A stretch of 64,000 nucleotides of DNA from Diphasiastrum complanatum (lineage: Eukaryota > Streptophyta > Lycopodiopsida > Lycopodiales > Lycopodiaceae). Each line of letters opens with the position of its first letter. Within the stretch, counting starts at the first letter, position 1. Location: NCBI GenBank assembly GCA_029204225.1, contig CM055092.1:85305878-85369877 (forward strand). Reading direction: 5' to 3'. The notes beneath the pieces are model-generated. The model was not told the DNA's origin. It ran no database searches and saw only the letters and a list, made by a program, of their open reading frames with translations. Shown piece by piece: positions 23,601 through 35,600 of this stretch. The position numbers were made by a program, and so were the translations under genes.

Positions 23601-26600
23601 GCTATCAATCAATTCTTTGTCATCATCACACTCTACGTGGATGATACGTTGTTGTTTAGCAACAATATCGGACTAACAAGGGACACCATGAGGTGCTACC
23701 TTAAGAATTCGAGATGACAGATCTTGGAGAGGCGCATTATTGTCTCGAGATTCAAATCCACAGAGACAGAAGCAGAAGACTTCTCTATATCATCCAACAA
23801 AGGTACTTCTATAATTTTCTGACGAAATTCAATTTTATGAATTGCAAGTTTGTACATTTGTTGTAAAGACTTGTACAATCGCATACTCTGTAGAAATACA
23901 CTTGTTTCCTGACAGTCTGCAGAAATACAAAGGAATAGGACAGTGTCCTGACGACTCAGCCGACACCGACTATATGGCCACCCTTTGACTATTCGTCCAC
24001 CCTTCGACTATTCGTCGGTCACATCTACTCAACAGACACTGACTATCCGTCGGACACTCGACATCGACAATTCGACTTCACCGATTACTCGTATGTCAAT
24101 ATCAACTCCAAAAGTCGACTCGAACAATCAGTGGCTCATTAGTACCTTCATCACGACCGGACATATTAAGATACTAACCGAAGGTGACTGCCAACAACAC
24201 GTAGTGCCTTAATCCTAATTGTAAAGTACAAATTAAGTATTCTTTTAATTAATTAGCCAGTGTATATATCTAGCAACTTATCAGTTGCTCGGTTAGATTA
24301 GACAAGAAGAGATCGCTTAGCTCAATCATCTATCAAGTCGATCAATCAAACATCCAGAGTGCAATTGTTTTGTTCTTTCTCTCTATTATTATAGAGTATT
24401 GATTCAGGAAGAACGTGACTTTGTTTGCATTCAGACTGTGTTTTCTTCACGACTAAATAATCCTTGTTCCATAATCTAGGTCGTGTATGTTGTGATTGAA
24501 TGCTCATTTTATTCATGTTCAGATTGCTTCTTGCTTGCAAATAAACTTATTCGTAGATTAAATTGTTCATATGACTGATAGCCGATGTCGATTTGTCGCT
24601 CTAGTTTCCGCACCTAATACGCTTTCGCAAAGCTAAATTTAAGATTTGTGCTTGGCTATGGAATCGATCCAGTGACTTCGAAATTGTCATCAAGTAGGAC
24701 AGACTTCGATATGTCGAAGTCGGTTTGAATCCGATATACGTAGTTGCATGCACTGAGGATTCCGCGCGCGCTCTTCCGCTGTGTCGCGACATACTGAATC
24801 CCAACAAAGACTAGGTCAACCAAAAGGGGGAATGGTAAAAGAACTATGATTAAGGAAAGACTCAATCCCAGGATATTTACTACATCTGAAATGGAATGGT
24901 GAAAGTACAACTACGAGTTGTGATTTTTCTTTTAAAATTGATATCTGTAGGTTAAATACGAAGCGAGTTTCTAAAATTCCCTATAATTACATGCATGAGG
25001 TTGTTGAGTTATTTCTTACACTGATTCAGGCACTGGATTTTCTGATGCAATGCTTGAAGAGCGCTCCGAAAGTCTTCAAAAGAATATTATCCCAAAGCCC
25101 AAGGTTCTGGTCTATCTGTCGTTGTGTAGTTGCAGGATTCTGCGTCTGTTATTTTTGTTAATACATGTCATCAACTTGTTCTAGATCTTTAATCATGACT
25201 GTTTTTAAAATAATGTATCTCAACGTAATTTGCTTAGAAGTTTTGCACAGCTGATGTTTTGTTGTTGTTGTATCAGCCATATTATCGATATGGAGAAACA
25301 TTGGGGGTTGATGTCTGGTTTGATACTGTGGAGGTATGCTGTACGGGTGCATGTACTACACATTCTTAGCCTTATTTGCCATTGATTGATCTGTTTCTAG
25401 AAGCTATATTTTTGAAAGTCAAATTCTTGGATTCTTGATGTGTTTCAAAAATCCTTTGGTGAGCTGATTACCAAAGGATCTGCTTGCTCTGTGATGAGGG
25501 CCGAGGCCGAATTTTTTTGTCCACCCAGAAGATATTTGCTCTTTAACTTTTAAAGAACTAACAAATTACTGATCGTTTACTGATTTCACATAAGATCATT
25601 ACAAGAAAGAACAATTTGCAGAAGACTATTGGAAAATTGTCCTCACTGATACAAGTTCTATTGAAACCGAAAAACTCAGAATAGCGCTTCAATTACCATA
25701 AGTTAGCGATAGTAATGGTACACATTAGTCATTCTTCAACTCACATGCGATACTCAGAAATGATTTACCTACATGCAATTTTATTCAATTTCAGGGATCA
25801 CGTTTTCAAGGTACATGAAGCCAATGCAAAAAGATAAGCGCAATGTCATGATCATAAGGATAAGCCTTCTATTACTGATTATAGCTGAGGAAAGCCTTAA
25901 GGGATTGAAGGGTTGATGTTACATTGCTGGCTATTGAAGTTTTGCTGGAGAGGAATCCAGATTTGATATGAATTTGTCATTTTGAGCTTGTTTGTCTATC
26001 TTTAGCATTTTGTGGGTATCAATCAGTGGTTATTTGGTTACGGCTGTACAGTTTTGGTTGTGACTCATGCTACAGTAGGCTCTTGAAGCTCAGAAGTGAC
26101 AACACTACGTGTCTGTGGTTTGCCATATGTTAAGTAATCAATGGTGTACTGTTGATTAAAAAATCTTGCTGAAAAACGTGATTGGCTTTTTATAAAGTTT
26201 CAAATGGTCTCATTGTTTTAGAATCCTGATGGTTAAAGGGGTGCTTTGACTTGATCAACATATAACTAAAAGATCACGAACTTACACAAGCTTAGGGATG
26301 CATTTTTGAACACTATTGCAAACAATGTCTTGTCAAGGAATCGCTATAGTACAAATTTTTGGCACTTAATAACTGGCTCAAGTAAACAAAGCTTACGATC
26401 TTGTTGTTTAAAAGCCTTTCCCTTCTTGAATGTTTATAGCTGTTTGAGGTTGTATCAAACGATCTTGCTATTGACCTTTTGGAGGCTCAAGATGTTAATT
26501 TGTCATTTTTGTAGTACTCGATAAGTTAAGTAGGATGTCAGATTTCTCATAGTAAAAGTTATTGTCATAGCCTTGCAAGTGACAGATTTGTTTGTAGGCG

Positions 26601-29600
26601 AGCTGTAAAAATCAGTTTAGAAGAAAAGTTTGCAAATCACAACATTTTTGGGTTTGAGTGGAAGAGCATTTATAGACAAATTACCAGACAAATGGAAAGT
26701 CACAATGTAGATGTCAAGGATAAGTTAGTTTCAAGAGCTCTGATAGCTTATCAATGCACATTGGTGTTATGTATCATAATGAACCAACTGAAGTGATGAC
26801 CTTGGTATGAGGGGAACACTGATTTGGGGTTATCGACATTTTTAGTGCAACGTGTTAGCATGTGCAACTAACTACCTTGGGTTGCAAATCTAGGTGTGTG
26901 GACTGTGCTTGAATTGAGACCTACTTGTACTATATATATAGAGGGAGGGGAGCCCTACCATTATTCATTCAGCCTATTTGGGAATTGGTGGACGGTACGA
27001 GCATGTAGCTAAGTTGAATCTCTAGCCTCTGATAATGCCAATGAGAGCTAAGGATGATGGCTAGTAGTATGGGACATCAGTTATCGTTGGAGGCTTGATT
27101 TGGCATGATGTTGGTGTCGATAACTCTAGTGTATGGGGATTAGTTGGGAATGACTACGGATGGATGGTGAGTATTCCTCACTTGTCAATGTGCAGTTAAC
27201 TACCTTATAATGATCAGCTTATATTTTTTTTTAACTCGCTTTTCCACTAATGAGACATTATTATATTTTAGCTATGTTTAGAGAAATATTCATATCTCAC
27301 ACCCATTTTTTTAACACTTCTCATGTGTTTTGCATTATGTACAATTGTACGTTGATATGCTTGTGCACTACGAGCCCTATGTATCTGTTGGTTGCTTATG
27401 GCTTAGGAGAAATTTGAATGACAAAGTTTGGAGCTATTTATTTGAGCTATGTTTCCATTGTGTTTGAGTTGTTTGTGGATTCCTTGAGTGTTTTCAAGTG
27501 TTTTTGAATCTCGTGGAGGGAGTTGGCTCAAAGTCTTGGAGCTCTTCATCTTTGGTGTGAGGCAAGATCTAGATACAAGGAGAGATTGACATTGGTTGTG
27601 AGATTGAGCTCATGTTGTGTTTGCAAGATCTCATAAGGAGTTGGATTCACTTTCAAGTATCATTCTTATAGAGAGAGAAGCAACAAATTTGAGTGGAAAA
27701 TAGTCAAGGCTTACATTTTTGTCCAAGAATCTCAAGTTATTAGTGATCTAGTCAAGTTTGGTAGAAAACTAGGACATTGTTTGTGATCAAATCTTTTCAA
27801 ATCCATTCCAATTCTCATGAGGTAGAGTCATTGGTCTTGGTTGAGTCCAATAGGGGTGATTGGGTCTGATTTTGGTGTGATTCGATTCAAATTTAGTGAG
27901 CCTTAATCTTTGTGATCTAGGCAAGGTCCATTTTCCAATGGAACTAGTGTGAGAGATTTCAACTAGTTTAGTCTAGTTTAGTCACATTTTGGTAAATTGT
28001 CAATAAGAGGCCAAAACTCATTTTAGACTTAGAGATAAACTTTTCGAAGTTATATCAGTTTAAAATACATTCAATAAACACTTTTTGAAAGTGTGGAAAA
28101 GTTGGTAGTCGAGTTTGAGAGAGATTCAAATTTGAACTTTGGGTACATTGAATCTAGACCCAAAAATAGTAGGGTTTACATTTTGGAGGGAAAGCCAAGT
28201 GGCCAAATAGGGTTTGAAAACTCTATAAAAGGATGTAAGTCATGGAGAGACACATCTTCTCTCTTCTCTCTCTCATTTAATCATTATACACGGTTCTCTT
28301 TGGGTTCTACTACTCATTGGTGCACTATCTTGGTGTTATCTTGCAATCTTGTGTGTAGAATGCTCATTTATTGCTATTTTTGGTTCCACACGTGTGAAAT
28401 ACAGTAGGGTACTGTAATTGTACGGACAACAAACATATTTTATGTTTTGGTTCATGTTTGATCAATATCTCTTAGAGTTTGCATCTCATTTTGTATGTAG
28501 ATGCTGATTTTTCTACATTGGCAGGATTGTTGGTTTGCTCCTTATTGTAACCAAAGATCAGGAACATGGATTACATCTTTAATGATCTGAAATCCTTCAC
28601 ATGGTATCAGAGCTCTTGTGTTTCAGGTTATGAAAGGATCAGCCATCTTTAGCAAGGATTTGGAGGAGTTACCAATGCTAGAGCATGCTAGATTGATTTC
28701 AACTCGAAAATCAGCATTTTTGCATGTGTAGAATTGATCTTTTGTAGGTGAAAACTCAATATAGGGTTATATACTTGATCAATTCCGATTTCACACTTGG
28801 CTTACTGGGTTTAGATGATTTTTGGTGCATTAGGAAGGTCTCATTGGAGTCTACAAGAAGATATATCAAGTTTCTAGAAATTGCATGTAGAATTTGAGAT
28901 ATTCAATTTTTTGTGATTTTGTCAAAACCCTTATTTTGATTGGATCTCTAGTTTGTGAGGTTGCTGAACTTCATTTGAGTGTGTTTCAATCTTAGGAAGT
29001 GGCAAGAATCATTAGATTGAGGATAGATCATAGGTTGATCAAGATTTCACTATTCTATGTGTTGATTTTCTAGTTAAAAGTGCTAGAAGAGATTTGAGAG
29101 GTTCCATATCTTTGTGATTTCTTTTTGAGTTCATTTGTTGACATTCAAGAGAGTGCTTTGTGCATTGGAACAGGTTGAAAGAAGAAGATCAGGTCACTTC
29201 AACATGGCTACAAGTGGAGGCTTTATGTTGGAGAGCAATGATAGGCTTACCTCAATCAACTATTCTACTTGGAAGGTGAGGATGGAGTCTTTATTGGAGA
29301 TGAATGAGTTGATGAAGATTGTTGCAGGTGTGGAGGAGAGGCCTCAAGCACCTCAAGATCAAGTGAGGTATGACAAGAGAGCAAAGAAGGCTCTACACAT
29401 GATTAAGATGAATGTTACCAATGAACTTCTCAAGGAAGTTGGTAAGTGCACATCATCTTTGGAGGCTTGGGAAGCTTTGAAGAAGCTTTATGAATCCAAG
29501 TCTACATCAAGAGTGCTTACTCTTAGGAGGCAAATCTTTCAAAGTTTGCAAAAGAAGGAAGAGAGTACTCATGCTTTTGTTTTGAGGGTTAAAGCATTCA

Positions 29601-32600
29601 ATGATGAGTTAGCATGTATTGATGAAAGCATTAAGGAGGTAGAACTTGTTCAAGTTATACTTAATGGCTTGTTGGATGATCATGCTAATCTTGTTCAAAG
29701 TTTTGCTATTCAAAAGACTTTGCCAAGTATTGTGGATTTGCAAGAGATCTTGGTGAATGAGGAGTATAGGCTTCAATCAAGAGGAGGCGGATCTACATCA
29801 ACGTCTCATTATGAAGAGGAGGCTATGTTCATCAAAGGCAAGTTTAAGGGCAAAGGCAAAGGCAAGTGGTCTAAAGGGCAAGATCAAGGTGAGACTTTCT
29901 CTTTTGGCAAAAAGAAAGATAAGTCTAAGTTGAAATGCTTTTATTGTGGAATCAAAGGGCATTTTGCAAATGAATGTTTGAAGAAGCAAAGAGATGAAGG
30001 TAGCAAGCAAATCAACTTTACTACTAATGATGAGGATCTAGGTGGTGGTGATTTTCTTTTGATGTGTTCATCAAGTCCAATATCAAGTGAAGGTGACAAA
30101 GATTCATGATAGATTGATAGTGGAGCTAGTTCACACATGACTAGTCACAAGGATTTCTTTACTTCTTTGGTCACTTATGATGGAGCCATGAAAGCAATTC
30201 ACATGGCCAATGGTGGTGAGTGTTTGATTGAAGGTATTGGTTCAATTCCTATTTGTCTCTCTACTAATAGGGAAGCAAGACTTGATGGTAATCGTTACAT
30301 CCCTTCACTTTCAAAGAATTTGCTAAGTGTTGGTCAAATGATAGAGAAACAATACATGGTAAAGTTTGGTGGTGATGCTTGTTTCATTACAAAGGAATAA
30401 ATCTTGGTTGCTAGGGGCAATAGACAAAGTAGACTTTTCAAACTTGATGCTTTTGTTATGGCTAACAAAAAGGATGGAATGGAAAAAGAGATTGGTCTCA
30501 ACTTTCCAAAGTTCCCTTTTAGCATCAATAAGATTGGTGGATCTTATGCAAAGTCTAAAAAGCTTCCTTATGCTAGATCTAGGTCAAGATCTAATATACT
30601 TCTTGGAGATGTTCATCTTTGTGCTAACTTGGCTAGTCTTGAGGATAATGATGGTGTTTCAATGGTTCTTCATGGCAAGTGCAAGCATGCAAAAGATAAG
30701 GAAAGAGCTAACTTCATCAATGGAGGTGAAGGTTCTTCCTTGGAAAAGATTGTTGTTAATGATTTCTTTGATCATATGTCAAAAGATGTTGCTAGGTGCA
30801 TGCATGAAGGAGGTAGTTCTTCTACATTCTTTTGTTATGATTCCAAGAAAGTCATTTTTCCAGCAAGTAGAGTCACATGTTTTCATAAAGAGAGTAGATC
30901 AAATGGTTCTATCAAGAGACTTGGTGAGGGAGATAGTCACAAGTCAAGAAGAAGAAAAGTATGTGAAGAGTTCAAAGTAGGATGTACTTTGAATGATGTC
31001 ATTGTGAATGATAGTGAGGAAGAATCATTATCATATGAGTCATTACCTAAAACATCAAGTAGAAGTTCTTGTTTGAAAAAAGAGAGTACTTCAATCATCC
31101 TTATGTTGAAGGTACTAATTATTTTTTTCATGGCTTCTAATGTCTTTGAGGTTTCTATTTCTTATGATGCAATCATTAAGAGGGAGTCTTATGAAGGAAA
31201 GAGCAATGGAAGATTGGTTCTTGGGAAGATCCAAGGCATGGATCTCACATCTCTTCATCAACTCAAAGGATTCTATGATTATAAATTGATCACTCATGAT
31301 CAAGATGGCAAAAGTTTGGTTGGAGAAGACTACATGGAGCAAATCGAGAGGCAATTTCTTCAAGGCAAGAGAGATCTCATTGGTGAGCCTATTGAGGTTT
31401 GTTATGGACTCAAGAAGGCTGGATTTACTAGGTTTTATACTCATATTTACCTACTCTACTTCATGTTGGTTGGAAAGTTTGGAATCTATCTTTTGATTTA
31501 TGATGGTGACATTGGTGACATTGTTTTCACTAACCTTTATGGAAGATCGAGATCAAGCATTGATGAGATCTTGTTGGATCTAGATCATATGTTTGAGAGG
31601 GAGTATTTCCAGAGGTTCAAGTCTGAAGATATTCATATCTTTGATATCTTTGATGATCAAGAGAAAGATAAGCAAGTGGAAGCGACTCACTTTGCTTTAC
31701 TCACATGATTTGGAGAATCTTCTTGTGTAGATGATGCTATGCAAGTGGATATTGGTTCTCATGGTTGTCATACTGGAAAAGCAAGTAACGGATCTGGAAA
31801 ACAAAGTTTGTTCAATGACTTTGATGGTCAAGAGGAAGATCAAGAGGTTGGTCTCAAAGGGCTTCAACAACACAAAAGGAAAGGTGGCAATTTGGAGCTA
31901 GTCAAGAGAGGTAATTGGCAAAGATGTTATGGATATGTTTTTGCAGCTTATTGAAGACTCAAGTAAGGTCAAAGGAGCAGCAAAGAAGTGTTGTTCAAGT
32001 TTACTTTACTTGTTCTATCTCATGTTTGAGCTATTTTATGTGGATGTGTGCAAATTGTCAAGATATGGACAAACTAGCTACATTGTCTTGCAATATCTTA
32101 TTGTTGGAGTTGTCCTAGCATTCTTGGCTGGTTTTGCTGATGGAAATGAAGCTTGGAGGCTCATTATATCACTCATCCATGATCAAGTTTTGAGCTACTT
32201 GATGTTAATGTTTGGAGATTGTCATTTTTTGGTGAATTCATGGTCATTTTCTTGTGTCAAGTAGATCTTGAAGATGGACTAGTGCAACCTACTTGGTTTA
32301 TGGAGTCATGTGGTGCTGGATTTGCATCATTAATGTACTCACCTACTTATGGATTTCCAATGTTTGATGGTTTCTTGTGGCAAGATGGATCACTCACATT
32401 TATTGTTTGGTTGCTGTAATTTTTCAGACAGTTCAAAGTTTGAAACATGGAGGAATCATTTCATTCACATTCTATTTGGTTATTCATGTTCTAGTTATAT
32501 CTTGATGTAAGAAATAGTGAAGCATCCAATTTGGACACTATTCTCTATATCAATTATGAAAGATACTTTAGAACCTTAGAAAGGAGATCTATACTTAGGA

Positions 32601-35600
32601 TGGAGATCATTCTAAAGTTGTATACGTAGGATGGAAATCATTCTAAAGTTGGATCAAAGTTCTATTGTCAAAACTATGCCAAAACTAGTTGAAGAGGGAG
32701 TGTGAGAGATTTCAACTAGTTTAGTCTAGTTTAGTCACATTTTGGTAAATTGTCAATAAGAGGCCAAAACTCATTTTAGACTTAGAGATAAACTTTTTGA
32801 AGTTATATTAGTTTAAAATACATTCAATAAACACTTTTTGAAAGTGTGGGAAACTTGGTAGTCGAGTTTGAGAGAGATTCAAATTTGAACTTTGGGTACA
32901 TTGGATCTAGACCCAAAAATAGTAGGGTTTACATTTTAGAAGGAAAGCCAAGCGGCCAAATAAGGTTTGGACACTCTATAAAAGGATATAACTCGTGGAG
33001 AGACACATCTTCTCTCTTCTCTCTCTCATTTAATCATTATACACGGTTCTCTTTGGGTTCTACTACTCATTGGTGCACTATCTTGGTGTTATCTTGCAAT
33101 CTTGTGTGTAGAATGCTCATTTATTGCTATTTTCGGTTCCACACGTGTGAAATACAGTAGGGTACTGTAATTGTACGGACAACAAACATGTTTTATGTTT
33201 TGGTTCATGTTTGATCAATATCTCTTAGAGTTTGCATCTCATTTTGTATGTAGATGCTGATTTTTATACATTGGCAGGATTGTTGGTTTGCTCCTTATTG
33301 TAACCAAAGATCAGGGACATGGATTGGATCTTAAATGATCTGAAATCCTTCACAACTAGTTTTTTGGGTGAATATTGATTCTTAGATTTGTGATCTAGAT
33401 CTTTTGTAGATCTTTCTAGATTTTTTATGTGTACAAATCTAGTGTCTTGGGAGTCATAAAATCATTTTGAAAAATCATTTCACAAGTTTGTACTTTGTGT
33501 GTACAAGTACATCTTACTATGGCATCAATGGAGCAAATGGAAAGTCCAAATCAAGGTGCTACTATTGTGGCAAGATGGGGCATTTGACCTTCAAGTGCTA
33601 CAAGATGAAAAAGGATGAAGGAAAGCAAAAGGAAAGGCAAGTATGCTGTAGCAATCAAGGTGGAGATGGCTTCATTAAAGAGGAGGCTCTCATGGCATGC
33701 ATGGATGCACATGCATAGATTCAGCACCAACAATTTCTATGGAGGAAAATCTTTGGTGGATTGATACTAGGACAAAGTCACATATCACTTGCAAAAGGGA
33801 GTAGTTTTCTTCATTCACATCATATTCAAGTTCTAAAGAGTCCATTATTGTTTCAAATGGTGTTGAATATGTGATTCATGGAATATGAACTGTTCCTATT
33901 TGGCTTGGATCAAGGAAGAAAGCAAAGCTTGAAAATGTGTTGTCTGTCCCTTCATTTTCTAGAAATGTGTTGAGTGTGAGTCAATTAGTTGACAAAGGAT
34001 GTAGTGTCAAAGGGATTAGAGATGGTAGGCTCTTCAAGCTTAATATTTGTGTGAGAACTAATCACATGTTGGAAGTGAAGGAAGCCAAGGGAGACCTCAT
34101 TTCTCAAGCTTAATATTTGTGTGAGAACTAATCACATGTTGGAAGTGAAGGAAGCCAAGGGAGACCTCATTTCTCAAGAGGAGAGGATGGACCAAATTTC
34201 AATTCCATGGATTATGACTCTTATGTTCACATCAAGAATGATGTTTCTTATGTGATTGAAAGTGTTGCAAATGGTGGTGATGTCAAAGAGACTTCAAGGA
34301 TCAAGGAGGAGCACCAAGAAGATGATTTTGAGGAGTCATCTCAAGGTCCAAGTGTGCCAAGGATTGAGGAGCCACATGGGTATCAATGAATGGCTTTATG
34401 GCTGCATTGGCTTGCTTGTGGGAAGGGCCAGGCTGTGAGCTAGAAACTATACCAATGGCAGCAAGGGCGGCCTCTGATACCCGCACCTTGTGCACTAATC
34501 CTTGAAAAGTGATGTAAAATTTAGCTTTGGTCTCATTCTAGGTGCCAAAAGCCATGCTAATAAACTCCATGCTTATTTTATTCGAAAATGCTATGGCATG
34601 AATGCCCATCGCCTTGAGCAAGGGCTCGGCGAGGATTAACTATTTTCATCAAATGTATGCTCTTGAGCCTTGCAAGAGCAAGAGTGATTGTTGCACTTAG
34701 TGTGGAAAATTGTATTTTTTCATTTATTGAGGCAAATTGTAAACTCTTTATGAGAGTAAGTGAATCATCCTCTAAGGACACTTATCTCCATAATGAAGTA
34801 TTTAGCCTCATTAGATATGAGATTAGCATGGTAATCAAGCATGAAGATATGATGCAAACTCTTTGTTATTTAAGCACTCATAGTCTTGCCAATCTTGATG
34901 TGTCTAATTCTCAAGATCTTGGTAACATGATGCTGGATCTTTGCGATCCTCTTGAGTCAAGGAAGACTCTGATTTCCTTATGAGTTGCAGCTATTTTCAA
35001 GGAGGAGCTTTTGGATCAATCATGTGCTTCAAGGATGGAACAAATCAATGAAAAAAGTGCTCAAGTGGTGGAAAGCTTCTCAAGATGCTTGGAGATGGTT
35101 CTCATTCAAGGAAGCCTTGTCATGGCTATGGTGATGGTTCTGCAATTTCAGACTTATTGGCTGGTTTTATCATCAATTTCGTGCCAAAGGATTTACTTGA
35201 GAATCTATTCTTAGCTACTTAAGTTTTGGAGGAAAACTAGCATAGTAATCAAGCTAAATTGTGAGGAGTGTGAAGATTTTGCAAAATCTAGCTTGATTAG
35301 TTTATACTTTCATGTACATATGTAAATATCTCATGTGTGGAGCATGTTCCCAAGTGTGGAGGATAGGCCTAATCATTTTAGTTCATTTATGTTGAGTTTG
35401 AATAGTCAACAGGCCTCAAAGTTGAGATCTAGTGAGATAGCGACTTTTGTCAGATGATGTTAGGATTGAGATGCATCTATTTGGCCCAATCACATTTAGA
35501 GACATAAGATCACAAGGCCAATCACTTTAAGAGGTGCATTAAATGTGGACCAAAATCATGTTTAGTGGTGCACATCATGAGGCCCAATCAAATTGTGAGG

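Larger units (their letters stand above)
18319..24806 (+). mobile_element. Copia retrotransposon with both LTRs, internally deleted
   Basis: Direct repeats beginning TGTTGTAAA lie at 18319 (5' LTR, visible to about 18778) and 23859 (3' LTR, to about 24806 ending CCAACA). Between them are gag, integrase and RT remnants in + orientation. The right half of the 5' LTR, the primer site, the gag start, the zinc knuckle, the protease and RNase H are missing. A second LTR element is inserted at 20023-22877. A clean target duplication could not be shown. It sits in LIG1 intron 4 in the sense direction. Confidence 0.85.
27948..33354 (+). mobile_element. LTR retrotransposon, degenerate polyprotein, intact ends
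   Basis: LTRs of 654 bp (27948-28601 and 32701-33354) are flanked by the target duplication ACTAG (27943-27947 and 33355-33359). A primer site (TGGTATCAGAGCTC) follows the 5' LTR and a purine tract (GAAGAGGGAG) precedes the 3' LTR. By eye about 21 bases differ between the LTRs, roughly 3 percent. Inside are gag and protease regions and a reduced pol-like region lacking integrase and a working RT active site. It sits in LIG1 intron 6 in the sense direction. Confidence 0.92.

Noticed and set aside
18313-24814. ACTAG as target duplication of the intron-4 Copia
   Set aside because: ACTAG occurs near both ends, but not at a consistent distance from the TG and CA termini, so it is probably coincidence.
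30366-30980. 204-codon + frame overlapping the polyprotein
   Set aside because: Alternative frame of the 434-codon ORF, which is in the same frame as gag and protease and so is preferred.
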